A DNA stretch of 64,000 nt, taken from the NCBI RefSeq assembly GCF_030272615.1, contig NC_081406.1, positions 109,687,283 to 109,751,282 on the forward strand, in the 5' to 3' direction. Each line of letters starts with the position of its first letter. The stretch's first letter is position 1. Shown in pieces: positions 1 to 10,335 of this stretch. A model generated the notes under the pieces. The model was not told the origin of the DNA. It ran no database searches and was given only the letters and a program-made list of their open reading frames with translations. The position numbers were made by a program, and so were the translations under genes. Source of the stretch: Cryptomeria japonica (Eukaryota; Streptophyta; Pinopsida; Cupressales; Cupressaceae).

Positions 1-480
1 TTGATTTCTTACAACATGTCCATCTTCATTCAATTTAATCCTAAAAACCCATTTAGTTCCAATAACATTCTTTTTTTTTAGGCTGGGGAACTAAAGTCCA
101 TGTGTTATTGTTTTCTACTTGATCTAATTCTTCTTCCATAGCTTTCATCCAACATTCATCTTTACATGTTTCCATTATGAATAGCGATTCAATTTGATAA
201 ATTAAACATACCTCATCAGCTACCAAGCTCCTTCTTGTCATCACTCCTTTATTCTTATCTCCAATGATCTGATCTTTTGAATGATTCAACCTCACATACC
301 CAGGAGTCTTCTATTTTTTTGTTTCTCTACTCTATTCTTTAGTTACTGTTGAATTTTCTGATACTATCAGAGTAACTGGTTCAACATTCTGTTCTAATGT
401 AGGTGCTACCGGTCTAGTTATGATCATTTCCATTGTCGGTTCCTTCTCATAGTCTCTGATCTGACTTATGTTATGCTCAT
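1..480 (-). pseudogene. Copia H reverse transcriptase, N-terminal part
   Basis: On the minus strand from about 295 to 53 the frame reads a run containing MKAMEEELDQVENNNTW, then TLVPQPK. This is the conserved start of the Copia reverse transcriptase domain (RVT_2). It is preceded by NHSKDQIIGDKNKGVMTRRS, the usual linker between integrase and RT. The frame breaks near 53, where a conserved GTKWVF-type motif should follow, and the rest lies beyond the window. Known role of the family: copying genomic RNA to cDNA in the virus-like particle. This copy is inactive. Confidence 0.85.
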
Positions 481-1378
481 CTACCTTGACATTAGTGATC
501 TCCACAATTCTCTGCAATCTTTTGTTATAACATCTATATGCTTTTCTTTCATTAGAATAACCAAGAAATATTCCTTCATCACATCTAGAATCAAAATTTC
601 CAATGGAATCATCTCTTTTGATATAGATTTTATTACCAAAGATTCTAAAATACTTAATTGCTGGTGTATGACCAAACCATAACTCATAAGGTGTCTTATT
701 GTTTTATCCTTTGAATGAACTCTGTTGAATGTGTATACCATCATGCTCGCAACTTCTCTCCAGTAGACATGAGGCAGACTAGCTTCCACCATCATAGTTC
801 TAGCTGCATCCAAGATAGTTCTGTTTTTCCTTTCCACAACTCCATTTTGCTGAGGTGTCTGGGGTGCAGACAACTGTCTCCTTATCCCATTATTCTCACA
901 ATAGCTATTAAATTTATCGGAGGTGAATTCTCCACCATGATCTTATTTTAAACATTTAATCTTCAAACTTGTCTTGGTCTCAACTTTAGCTTTAAAGATT
1001 TTAAACTTTTCAAAAGCCTCAGATTTCTCCCTAAGAAAAGTAACCCACATCATTCTAGAATAGTCATCAATGATTAGCATAAAATGTCTCACCTTGAAAA
1101 CTTTTGATTCTAGTAGGGCCACACAAATCAATATGAATAAGATCAAAAACATCATTAGATTTGTCTTGTATACTCTTAAAATAAGTTCTTACTTGTTTCC
1201 CCATTTGACATTCCTTACATAACGGATTAAAGGGCTTCACAATCTTAGGTATATCTCTAACTGCCTTAGTAGAACTAATTTTCACAATGCAATAAAAATT
1301 CACATGAATTAGCCTCTTATGCCATAGCCAACTTTCATCAATCTCTGCAATCAAACATGTCTTCTCACTAGAATTCAA
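481..1378 (-). pseudogene. Copia H integrase (degenerate)
   Basis: The N-terminal HHCC-type zinc segment is visible (SWLWHKRLIHVNF, then CKECQMGK), followed by the catalytic core start HIDLCGP, which holds the first acidic residue. A frameshift follows, then IIDDYSRMMWVTF in another frame. The second acidic motif is damaged: a stop immediately precedes DHGGEF where SDNGGEF is usual. The third acidic residue survives in TPQQNGVVERKNRT near 850. A further frameshift occurs in the C-terminal part near 700. The family inserts cDNA into the genome; this copy cannot. Confidence 0.88.
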
Positions 1379-1412
1379 ATGAAAGATATTCCCTTTAGTC
1401 TATGTACCCATT

Positions 1413-1720
1413 TTAATCTCCAATCCAAATCGGTTTAGTAATCTTGCATTTTCCATCCTTGAATTGTAATTGAAATCCCTTATCCACCAATTGTCCTACA
1501 CTCAAAAGATTATACCTTAAACCTTCAACATAATAAACATTATCAGTGTTATGCTTACCATCCAGTGATATAGTTCCTTTTCCTTTGATCATACATGCTT
1601 TGTCATCTCCAAATCTAACCATACCACCATCAAAATCTTGCAAAGATAGAAAATTCCTTTTATCTCTAGTCATATGATGTGAACATCCTTTGTCTATTAC
1701 CCATTCATCCTTGTCTTCAA
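1413..1720 (-). pseudogene. Copia H aspartic protease (dead active site)
   Basis: The frame contains DEWVIDKGCSHHMTRDKRNF and then GKGTISLDGKHNTDNVYYVEG and LLSVGQL, the typical layout of a Copia retropepsin. The catalytic D-S-G triplet reads D-K-G here, so the protease should be inactive even if translated. A one-base shift near 1697 separates it from gag. The matching region of element A (near 16370) keeps an intact DSG, which makes the loss clear. Confidence 0.88.
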
Positions 1721-2877
1721 TTTAGCAAGAAGGGCCTTCTCTCCAGGTTGCTTCCCTTCTGGTACCTGATCATCTTCCTTAATAGCCAAGAACACCCATT
1801 CCTTTCCATTGCCAAAACCACTAGCAGAATCTTGTGTCGCTTTATCGTCAAAATCAATCACACCTTCCTCATTAGCAATATAGCATGATTTATCTCTGTT
1901 TCTCTTGTACTTATGTTCGTTCTGATAATCAAGATTAGGCTTATAAGATCTTCTATCTCTTTCCTCAAATCTTGAATTCCTTTCAGGACATCTAGATGAA
2001 AAATAACCTATCTTATTACATGCAAAACATTTAAAAGATGCTTTTCCTTCATACTTACTTCCTGTCGGTTCTTTAGGTACTCTTCTAGGAAATAGGGCTT
2101 CAAGTTGCTCAAATTCTTTATCATCTCCCTTCATATCATCCAATTCTTTTGCATACAAATATTTCTAATCTTGCTTGCCAGTTGATGATGTAGATGCATG
2201 AAAAGCAGGTTCAGACTTCACAGCTCTAGAAGGTCCAAATTCTTCAAGCTCAAAAGCAGATAATTTCTCAACCAAAGTGTCTCGGTTAACCATAGTGCTA
2301 GCCATAGTTATCAACTCAATAATTGTAGTAGCATTCATCTTATAGGCCGGTGGTAAATCTCTCAAAACTTTAGAAACTATTTCATCTTCGCTCAGAGATC
2401 CACCACAACATTGAATTCCCATAACAATCTCATTAACTCTTTCCATAAAAGCAGTAATCCTTTCATATTCTTCCATCTTTAGATTCTCATATCTCACCCG
2501 GTAACCATCAAGTTTTTTAATTTTAACAATAGGGTCACCTTCATTCAGAGTCTCCAATTTGTCCCATATAGCCTTTACAGTTTCTTTGTCAGTTAGTCCC
2601 ATTATTTGTTGATTAGAGAGTGCATACAAAAGTGCTTCTCTAGATATACAATCATCCTCAAGATCCTTATCTAGGCCTGTCGATCAAGGATTGCCAGATG
2701 CCAGATTATAAGGTGTAACCCTAGTTTCTATGATTTCCCAAATATCTTTTCCAAGACATCTCAGATGAGTCTCCATCTGAATCTTCCATACCTTGTAATT
2801 TGTTCCATCAAGACTAGGAATTTATGTCCAGAAAAAGCTACAGATGTGCATGACGAACTTGAATTGTTATATACCAT
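1697..2877 (-). pseudogene. Copia H gag (UBN2-type) with zinc knuckle
   Basis: A candidate ATG lies at 2877-2875. After an early frameshift the frame reads DGTNYKVWKIQMETHLRCLG, the signature start of Copia gag (UBN2/DUF4219 type), and continues through EDEIVSKVLRDLPPAYK. A stop near 2166 splits the ORF. The second half carries one zinc knuckle, CFACNKIGYFSSRC, in which the histidine of CCHC is replaced by tyrosine. Family role: RNA-binding structural protein of the particle. Two breaks plus the knuckle change argue that it is dead. Confidence 0.9.
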
Positions 2878-2919
2878 AAGATCTTCCTCAAGAAGTTAAG
2901 CTTCTACAGAGAGGACCAA

Positions 2920-2931
2920 GATCTGATACCA
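2920..2931 (-). other. Primer binding site of H
   Basis: The minus strand reads TGGTATCAGATC, one mismatch from the TGGTATCAGAGC that pairs with the 3' end of initiator tRNA-Met. It lies 2 bases inside the 5' LTR edge, as expected for minus-strand priming. Confidence 0.85.
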
Positions 2932-2933
2932 AT

Positions 2934-4169
2934 TGTTAGATAGTTCAAATAACCGGAAGACAACTAAGAGGGGGGGGGGGTGAATCGGTTGTCAACAGAT
3001 TACCAGAACCTTAAGAAATTAAAACTTTAATACCGAAACCCAAAAGAATAATACCAGAATGCATAAACCAAATACCAAAATAGTAGATATACCAATTGAG
3101 CTCAAGCAATAATCAGAGAATAAATACCATCCATAAGACACCAAGATTTGTATGTGGAAAACCCGACAAAGGGAAAAACCATGGTGGGAAGCCTACCCAC
3201 AGTCAGATAATACTTTTTTAGCACGTATGCGATTAAAATTGAGGGGCCTACACTTCCAAGAAGGCCAACAACCTAGAGCACACATCTCATCACAAAAGGA
3301 GCCTCACTGACTACATAAAAATCTAGACAACAATCTGGAAGAGTGAATGAATTGCAATGATAGAATCTCTTATGCCTGAGTACAGTTCCGGTTAAGCTCA
3401 ATACCAGAGGACTAAATCCTCTTACATAAACCTAACTCAATCTCCAATGATCAACCAAATCCTCTTCCTGAATGATTATTACATTATTCGCACAGATAAT
3501 CTCATATTCCCATAGCCCATATATGATCTACAATGAGATCTTACATCCATATATACAAACCCTCGACCACAAACAATAAGGTCGGCCACCAAACAATAAA
3601 ACAATTACATAATTACAAAATATGTTGTCCATAGACCAAATAAATAATATCCAACCCATAAGACATCCCGAAAACATATCGAGAAGTCCAATCCACACGT
3701 TACATTAAGCTGGTCCATAACCTAGATAAACCGTGACCCAATTCAGGTCCATACACGCTAAGGGAATGATCTCAATCAACCAAGTCTCGAACATGATCAC
3801 CATCAACATCCCAAATCTCCATTAGAAGCCACACCAACACCACTGATGTATAATATCAAATATCTTCAATAAAGCTCTGCCGGTGAAACCCTCGCTCAAA
3901 CAACAAACAAAGCTTGCCAGCATATACAAAAGCATCCGATCACCAAATGAAAACCAAATGACTGAGCATGAATCAAAGTAGCATGAATAAGCCAATTCCA
4001 TAAGCCAAACATGCTAGAGAATACCAGATCATCATGATATAATCCAATAAAAAACCAAACAAAGTACCGGGATCAGATGGATACCAGTAAAGCAACCAAA
4101 ACAACTAGTGTTGACATCAATGACAAAACATCAATGCAACACATAATCAATTCCACCAAATGGCCAACA
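2934..4169 (-). repeat. 5' LTR of Copia H
   Basis: The 1236-bp LTR is bounded by TGTTAG at 2934 and CCAACA at 4169. Inside are features shared with the other Copia LTRs here: a long G run next to TGAATC (about 2970, the U5 end), the AAAAACCATGGTGGGAA box near 3175, and the GTTGACATCAATG arm at 4110-4122. The first roughly 30 codons of an apparent ORF starting at 4077 are LTR sequence, not gene. Confidence 0.9.
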
Positions 4170-4808
4170 ATTTTGTCAAGTTTCCTACCAGAGACTGATA
4201 CTAGTTATTTGTCTACCCCTATTGAAAAGCTTGGACAACTAATTGCTGATGTTATTGACCAACTGAAATCACTTGAAAAGGTAGCACATGCCTTAGCTGA
4301 AAAAGATTACAAGAAGAAAAGGGGAGAGCAACTGATTTCAGAAATTGATAAAGGAAAGATTTATTTATCTATGAATAAAGATCTATTGAGAAATGGAATA
4401 GAAACAAGAGGTAAAATTTTAGCTACTATTTCTAAGGTGTCACTATTTTGTTCCGATTTGAAGAAAAAGAAAGAAGATACCGAGAAGGAACTTGAGTGGA
4501 TAAGTGATGCCTACCTACCTGTACAAGATTCCACTTTAAATTTTGGCAAATCGTTTGATGCTTTGCAACATTTGTTAGATGTTTATGATTTTGAATAGGT
4601 TAAGAGGATCGGATCCTTGAAAGAACTAAAGAACCAGTTGATTCCAAAAGTTGAAATTTTACAGAGGGCATACAAGGGTTTTGAAGCAGTTTTGGCTACC
4701 TCGGAGATGAGCACAGTGGATGTCATTGAAGAATTTGCTGCACAAATTTTGACACATGTTGAGATCATTGAAACATTGTTAGAGACATGGGATAATGATC
4801 TTAAGTAG
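4170..4808 (+). pseudogene. 3'-terminal coiled-coil ORF of element F (fragment)
   Basis: I recognise no enzyme domain. The reading frame runs with one stop (4596-4598) to a stop at 4806-4808 and is rich in Lys, Glu and Leu, for example DLKKKKEDTEKELEW, suggesting coiled coil. It lies directly upstream of the polypurine tract and 3' LTR, the position that env-like or accessory ORFs take in some plant elements, but no signal peptide or membrane segment is visible. The N-terminus is lost to the H insertion. Element B has a similarly placed, similarly composed ORF at 37633-39805. The function is unknown. Confidence 0.7.
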
Positions 4809-5077
4809 CTAAAGTTTCATTTCAGTGGCATTTTCTTAAGAATTGCATTGTAAAAACTCTTATATTTATCTATATATGCAGTTTTTGATGACAATTTTTT
4901 TTATGTATGTATGTATTCTTACTTTTCAAATTTGGCATTGTTGTCAAAGGGGGAGTATAAATATGTATATGATGTAAAATTTTGTATGTACTGTTAAGGG
5001 GGAGTTTGTACATTATTGTAAGCACACTTAGTTGTCAAAAATTTCTAAGTGTCGCCATCAATGCCAAATGGGGAGAT
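4809..5077 (+). other. F 3' untranslated region with two polypurine tracts
   Basis: A first purine tract, TCAAAGGGGGAG, occurs near 4944 and another, TTAAGGGGGAG, near 4996. The tract that abuts the LTR is CCAAATGGGGAGAT (5064-5077). It is preceded by GTCGCCATCAATG (5051-5063), which can pair with CATTGATGGCAC inside the LTR (5124-5135). Confidence 0.8.
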
Positions 5078-6235
5078 TGTTGGCTTGATGATGATTTTTG
5101 TATTGGATAACTTTATGTGTTGTCATTGATGGCACATATATACACACACATATGTTCATATTGTCATAGTCATCTTAGTTAGATCAAACGGGCATTACTG
5201 TTAAGTCTATGTATTGCAAACTGGTATCATATGTATAGAGTAAGTCCAACTCGTATGAAGGTGTCTAAAATGAAATGTGTAGACAACCGATATATGCAGA
5301 TAAGACAATTTGTTTTGGTCAATTCCACTGTTACCAGTTTTGAGATGTAGCAGAGAGAGACATAGAGGCGCATGGAGACAATTGGTATATGAGTTTGATG
5401 TGGTGAAGACTAAACTGTTATCAGTGTTCAAATTGGTTTTCCCTGATTGTGTGATGAGTTGTCACCGGTCATGATGTGTTACCACCAACCGACATTTTTG
5501 GTGGTGATTTGTGATGTGTTATGAAATATTGTCTAGATTCACTGAACCTAGGAAATTGTGTTGAGGTTCTTGAGCTGACAACCGACATAAAATCTAATGT
5601 CTATTAAAAGACATTGTGATGAGTTATTTTCATATATGAAAGATACAAGTGATGTTATGAGTAAGAGTTGATGAGATTTATTGAAGGAGTTACAGAGTAT
5701 GTCAGTGATGCAGTATTGAGTGAGTAGAAAAGGATCTATACAAGAAGAATGTGCTATTCCTAGATCATACCACCTGTTGTTTTCTAATCACTACAACAGT
5801 TAAATCCCTTAACTGGGTAAGCTCTTAAAGGCTTCATTGTACAAATCCTCTAACAAGGTGATTTATTAACTTGGATCTAAAGCCTCCATTGAGGTTACCT
5901 TCAATCAAGTATAGCTCCTAACAAGGCTTGGGATCTTTAACAGGATCTGCTCCTAACATAGCGGTTTGTAGACCTTAACCAATGAGCTACCTATTCTGCA
6001 GATAGTTAACTTGTGAGTTCCATCTCACTATGGTTTTTCCCAGTTGGTTTTTCCATGTATAAATACTTGTGTTATAGTGAATATTTTACTTATTGTGAAT
6101 ATTGTTATAACACTTTGGATTGCATGAAAAGTCTTAAGTAAGCTGGTTAAATATTTTTACCGGTCTGGGATTAAAGTGTTATTGTTTTTGCTATCCCTGA
6201 TTCACCCCCCCTCTCAATGCTTTATAAGTTTATCA
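5078..6235 (+). repeat. 3' LTR of element F
   Basis: 1158 bp, from TGTTGGCTTGATG at 5078 to TTTATCA at 6235. It carries the shared box TCTCACTATGGTTTTTCCC near 6025 and a GATTCACCCCCCCTCTC tract near 6200. The reverse-oriented solo LTR at 61247-62411 matches it along its length, confirming both edges. Confidence 0.92.
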
Positions 6236-6404
6236 TATTGCAGCCCTCTAGCTAGTCCCTACATTGATCTTTGAATAACATTATGAAGTCCCATTACTTA
6301 TCATTGATAATCCATATCAATTGCAAAGGAAAGTCATATTCTGAGATCAAGTCTTATTAGATAATTGTCCCTACTCCATAGTAATCAAACAAAGGGACAT
6401 TACA
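6236..6404 (+). repeat. 5' LTR remnant of G
   Basis: About 165 bp matches 10165-10335 closely (CTACATTGATCTTTGAATAA versus CTTACATTGTTCTTTGAATA), so it is the 3' end of G's 5' LTR. The missing part must lie left of element F, outside the window. Confidence 0.9.
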
Positions 6405-6405
6405 G

Positions 6406-6417
6406 TGATATCAGAGC
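6406..6417 (+). other. Primer binding site of G
   Basis: TGATATCAGAGC, one change from the initiator tRNA-Met complement TGGTATCAGAGC, starting one base after the LTR end ATTACA at 6404. Confidence 0.8.
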
Positions 6418-6483
6418 ATAATCCTACCAATCTATGGAAAATAGTTCATGCAAAGCTTTTAACACAAAAGAGGTACGTTAACC

Positions 6484-7630
6484 ATGACAAAATAGCTAGC
6501 AACTAAACTTAGAACATCTATGGAGTAAACTAATGAGAAGTTTGAGAAGACCAATCAATTAGTCCAACAAGCTATTCAAAGTATGAACAACAATAATCAT
6601 GGGAGACCTACTCCAAACTCAGGAAGAGACACTCATTCAAACCATCCAAATAATGAAAATTCAACCCAAAACTCATCCCTTAGGTCAACCATGCCTCCAT
6701 TTCTACCAAGAGAAGAACCTATTATGGAAGACAACTGAAGTACAAAGACTTAATCCCTTTAAAGAGTATTATGAGGTCAAGACCCAAGTTAATCCTAATA
6801 GAAGAAAAAGACACGCCGACAAAGATCTCAATGCAAGGATAAGAAAAATTTCCTTTCCCTACTTCGATGGGTCAGGGAAATCTACCACCTTATCATGGGT
6901 ACAAAAATTAGACACATATCTATGGCTAAGTCCTATGATGGAGAAAAATGCCATCTAGTTTTCTACTCTTCACTCAGTCAAGACAAGACATGATTGGTGA
7001 AATCACGGCCTCATCACCCAAGGGCATCAAAACATTACAACTTATGGAGAATTCACACAAAATATAATCAAAATATTTGATCAAAGGCACCCGGAGTGGT
7101 ACTTCAAAGAATTAATACTACTCACTCAACAAGGGTCCATAGAGGACTATGACAATGAATTCCAAAATTTAGTAGTCATGGTACCAGATCTCTCTCAAGG
7201 AAGGCTTACATATCTATTTGTGGAAGGTCTCAAAGAGTCAATTAAGAAGATAGTAAACCCACTAGAACCCAAAATTTTGGGTGAAGCTATACAAAGGGCC
7301 ATAAAAGTTGAAGCCAACTAATCCAAAGAGAAACCAAAATATATGTCCAAATCTTATCCAAAGAACCCTCATAGAGATGAAGACTATAAGGAGGAAGGAA
7401 GACCATGCCACTTTTGCAAGGAAATATGGAGAGTTGGACATAGGTGCCAAACCAAAGATGGGCTAGAACAAAGAGAAGACCTAAGGAGGAAGAATCTATG
7501 TTTCGAATGCAAAGAACCTTGGAGGAATGACCATCATTGCAAAAGAGGTCAAATACATCAAATAGAAAAAAAAGAAGAAGATATTAAAACATTCAATGAA
7601 TTTTTTTTTAGCTTGAACGTGAATAAATAC
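6484..7630 (+). pseudogene. Gypsy G gag polyprotein (broken)
   Basis: The first plausible ATG is at 6484, but its fourth codon is a stop. A frame change follows before the segment KISFPYFDGSGKSTTLSWVQ. This and GSIEDYDNEFQNLV plus LFVEGLKESIKK match the gypsy Retrotrans_gag domain. Near the end come two zinc-knuckle-like motifs, CHFCKEIWRVGHRC and CFECKEPWRNDHHC. The second resembles the knuckle usual in chromovirus gag. The ORF is cut at 7630 by solo LTR I. Several stops show it is no longer translated whole. Confidence 0.85.
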
Positions 7631-8425
7631 TGTATATGGTGAAAATGGAAACAATAATAAAGATATTGAAAGGCTAAATGGATTCAACCACAAAACCCTA
7701 GCCTAACAACAACAAAGATCCACCATAACATATGAAGATTACCTAAGACAATGCAAATCAAATAAAATCACAAAGATTATACCATCACATGTCCAATAGG
7801 GTTTTGATCTCCATTCTTCTTATCTCCATTGATCTTGCTTGATATATTTGCTCTTAGATTTTATGTGCACAAGAGCTAAACAAAGAACAGAATGTGGTTG
7901 CAAGTAGGATCGTAATGTAGTCAAGTGCATAAAAGATGATTAGATTAGAATCAATGATCAGGATGATTGATTAGGGTTTGATAATGAAGGAAGCATATCC
8001 TTATATAGAAGACACTATATGAAATGGAGGGATAAGATTGAGAGGTGTAAAAGGAGGTCGGCTATGATTAGAGGGTAGGTAAAAGAAATAATAAAATAAT
8101 GAAAGGGGTAGGTAGTGTAGGAATTAAGAGATGAATGACATGTGTCATGGGTAGAAAAGGTTAATGAATTAATTAAATAAGTAAAGATTTATTTAATTAA
8201 TAGAAGGAGTGAGATCAATTAAATAAATAAGATATTTATTTAATTTAGGAAAAGGATAATTTAAATAAATAAATGAATTTATTTAAATGAGAAATAAGGC
8301 TAGAAGAGGATAAATGAATTAATTAATTAAATAAAGATTTATTTAATTAATAGAAGAATTAGGCTAAAGTAATTAAATAAATAAAATATTTATTTAATTA
8401 GACATGACAATTTTAGGTGTCTACA
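7631..8425 (-). mobile_element. Solo LTR (I) of a Tat-like gypsy element
   Basis: 795 bp from TGTATATGG to GTGTCTACA, flanked by a perfect 5-bp duplication AATAC (7626-7630 and 8426-8430), with no internal region, so it is a solo LTR from LTR-LTR recombination. On the minus strand it starts TGTAGACACCTAAAATTG, like the LTRs of E (TGTATACACCTAAAAATGG), which sets orientation and affinity. A TATA-like CTATATAAGG lies at 7999-8008 on the minus strand. Confidence 0.9.
8169..8400. repeat. Array of five AT palindromes
   Basis: Five inverted repeats with perfect arms of 12 to 14 bp lie in 232 bp: 8169-8180/8189-8200, 8217-8229/8233-8245, 8259-8270/8277-8288, 8323-8335/8338-8350 and 8370-8383/8387-8400. 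Arms are variants of TTAATTAAATAAA. Loops are 2 to 8 bases. Confidence 0.92.
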
Positions 8426-8430
8426 AATAC

Positions 8431-9426
8431 TATTCTACATAGGTTAACATTATTGTAATTAAAGTAGCATCAACATAAGAAGGTATATATTTTTAATTAA
8501 ATTGCCTTAAGAGATTTAATAACACATATAGATATAGAATAATCAAGATGAATGGATTGTGAAAGGGTTTATCCTAGAACATATAGATCCTTAAGTACAT
8601 TACCTTAAAGAGTTAAGCAATTTGGTTCCAATTAACCAAAAGAGTGAAGTGAGAAGGGTGGTCAAGATAGTAAGGGCTACCAAGTAGATGTTTGGTGTAG
8701 GAATGACTCAATCAAGACTCAATTTCTTCTAAAGAATAAGTAGGGGAGTAGGGTTGTGGGAAAAAATAAGAGCCGCCAAGTGGAGTAAGAAGGTTGTGGA
8801 GAACAACCTCTCTTAGGCTTGGTGTAGAAATGGCTCCAATAGGTTCCCACTCTCTCCCAAGAAGGGAATGTGAATGGCATAAAGGATAACTTGAGCCACC
8901 AACCAGAGCAAGTCTCTTAGGTTTGGTGTAGAAATGGCTCAAGGGAAGCCCCCATTCATTTTGAGCATAAACAAAGACTAATATAAAGTCAAGTAATATA
9001 TAAGGAGATGAGAATGGCATAAAGGCTAACCTGAGCCGCGAAGAAGAGCAAATAAGTCTCTTAGGCTTGGTGTAGAAACGGCTCAAGGGAAGTCCCCATT
9101 CCTTCCTAGTATGAACAAAGACTAATATAAAGTCAAGTAACATAAGGGAATTCTGGCACAAAGAAGGCAGTTCCTCTCAAGCTTGGGTAAATTAGCTCAA
9201 GGAAGCATGACTCTCTCAAAGGGACAAAATGGCTCAAGGAAGCTTGCCCCTTTAAATTGCCATAAATGCAATGAGAAGTAAGTATAAATTTTTCCTAACA
9301 TTTACCATTTTTTTAATTTATATAATTATATGTTTGGCACTACTAATCTATGTGTAGGTTCATCCAAGAAAGAAGACAAAGAAGAAGCAAATTCCTTGAG
9401 GATAAGAAAATTCAAGAGGGGGAGAC
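8431..9426 (+). repeat. G internal region: degenerate minisatellite and PPT
   Basis: No coding motif is seen. Between about 8760 and 9240 a unit containing TCTTAGGCTTGGTGTAGAAA then GGCTCAAGGGAAG recurs (near 8811, 8917 and 9058, with a weaker copy near 9180). The pair near 8917 and 9058 is about 140 bp apart and also shares AAAGACTAATATAAAGTCAA. The stretch ends in the polypurine tract AAGAGGGGGAGAC (9414-9426) at the LTR edge. Confidence 0.8.
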
Positions 9427-10335
9427 TGTGATGTCCCCAAAAAACCGTCAACTAGAAACAAATATGTGAATTAGAAGGAATCATCAACTAAAGAATGTAT
9501 AAGGAAGAGGCTGAAGTCTCACAGCCATGAGAAGCAATATATAATTATTTCATCCCATATGATCGATGCTCTACGTCAAGGAAGGACGAAACTATCTAGC
9601 GAAGAGAAAGCAACTCCCATAATAAATCATTGATCGCATACATGATGAATTGTCTAAGTAACGTGGCTGAGACTAGGAATGAGTATGTGAGGGAAACATG
9701 TAATACAAAGTCTTCTACGATAGTTGTTAAGGAAGAATTCATAACATGAAGAATTCAGAATCCTTATCGACATGACAACACTTGTGATGATTAAGATAAA
9801 TGGACATGATACACACCAACCGTGGTCAATGAAGGAAAGAACCAACTAATCAATAATTAGTCAAACCAAAAGGAACACAAGAGAGATGAGATATACAATT
9901 AATAATTATGAAGGGAGACGATCAACAAGAGACATGAGACATGTCCCATCCTTGTGATTTTACATAAAAAATTCACAATCTTTCAAGAGGGGCATTGTGG
10001 AATTTAGCTATTGTTTTGTGGATCTAGTTGAATTGTTTGTAAAATATTTTACTGGAGTGAAGATAATTTATGGATAAGGGGATCAGATTGGTATCAAAAG
10101 GAGCACACAGTTTGGTATATAAAATCAGTCGGTTGAAACAATACCATTTTGTGTATTTCTAAGGAGTACTGCCCTCCTCTAACCAGTCCTTACATTGTTC
10201 TTTGAATAAAATTATTAATGCTCATTACTTATATTTGATAATCCATATCAATTTCAAAGGAAAGTCATATTCTAAGATCAAGTCTTATTAGATAATTGTC
10301 CCTACTACATAGTAATCAGACAAAGATACATTACA
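9427..10335 (+). repeat. 3' LTR of G
   Basis: 909 bp from TGTGATGTCCCC at 9427 to CATTACA at 10335. A TATA box TATATAAAA lies at 10116-10124. Its end matches the 5' LTR remnant at 6236-6404. Confidence 0.9.

Larger units (their letters stand above)
1..4169 (-). mobile_element. Ty1/Copia retrotransposon H, cut by window edge
   Basis: Read on the minus strand from high to low coordinates, this is a Copia element: 5' LTR (2934-4169), an initiator-Met-type primer site, gag, zinc knuckle, protease, integrase, then the start of reverse transcriptase at the left edge. Protease and integrase precede RT, the order that defines Copia. The 3' LTR lies outside the window. H is inserted into the ORF of element F, whose coding sequence resumes at 4170. 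Frameshifts and stops make it non-coding today. Confidence 0.93.
4170..6235 (+). mobile_element. Non-autonomous LTR element F, 3' part
   Basis: This holds the end of a coiled-coil-type ORF, two polypurine tracts and a complete 3' LTR. The 5' part was separated by the insertion of H and lies left of the window. F itself is inserted in the 5' LTR of gypsy element G, whose sequence resumes at 6236. A solo LTR of the same family lies at 61247-62411. Confidence 0.85.
6236..10335 (+). mobile_element. Ty3/gypsy element G, gag-only
   Basis: G has a 5' LTR remnant (6236-6404), a primer site, gag, a repeat-rich region without pol, a polypurine tract and a full 3' LTR (9427-10335). The LTR starts TGTGATGTCCCC. 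No protease, RT, RNase H or integrase motif is found between gag and the 3' LTR, so it is a non-autonomous gag-type element or an internal deletion. F interrupts the 5' LTR and solo LTR I interrupts gag. Confidence 0.85.

Noticed and set aside
4077-4169. N-terminus of an ORF starting at 4077
   Set aside because: These codons lie in H's LTR; the fusion to F's ORF is accidental.
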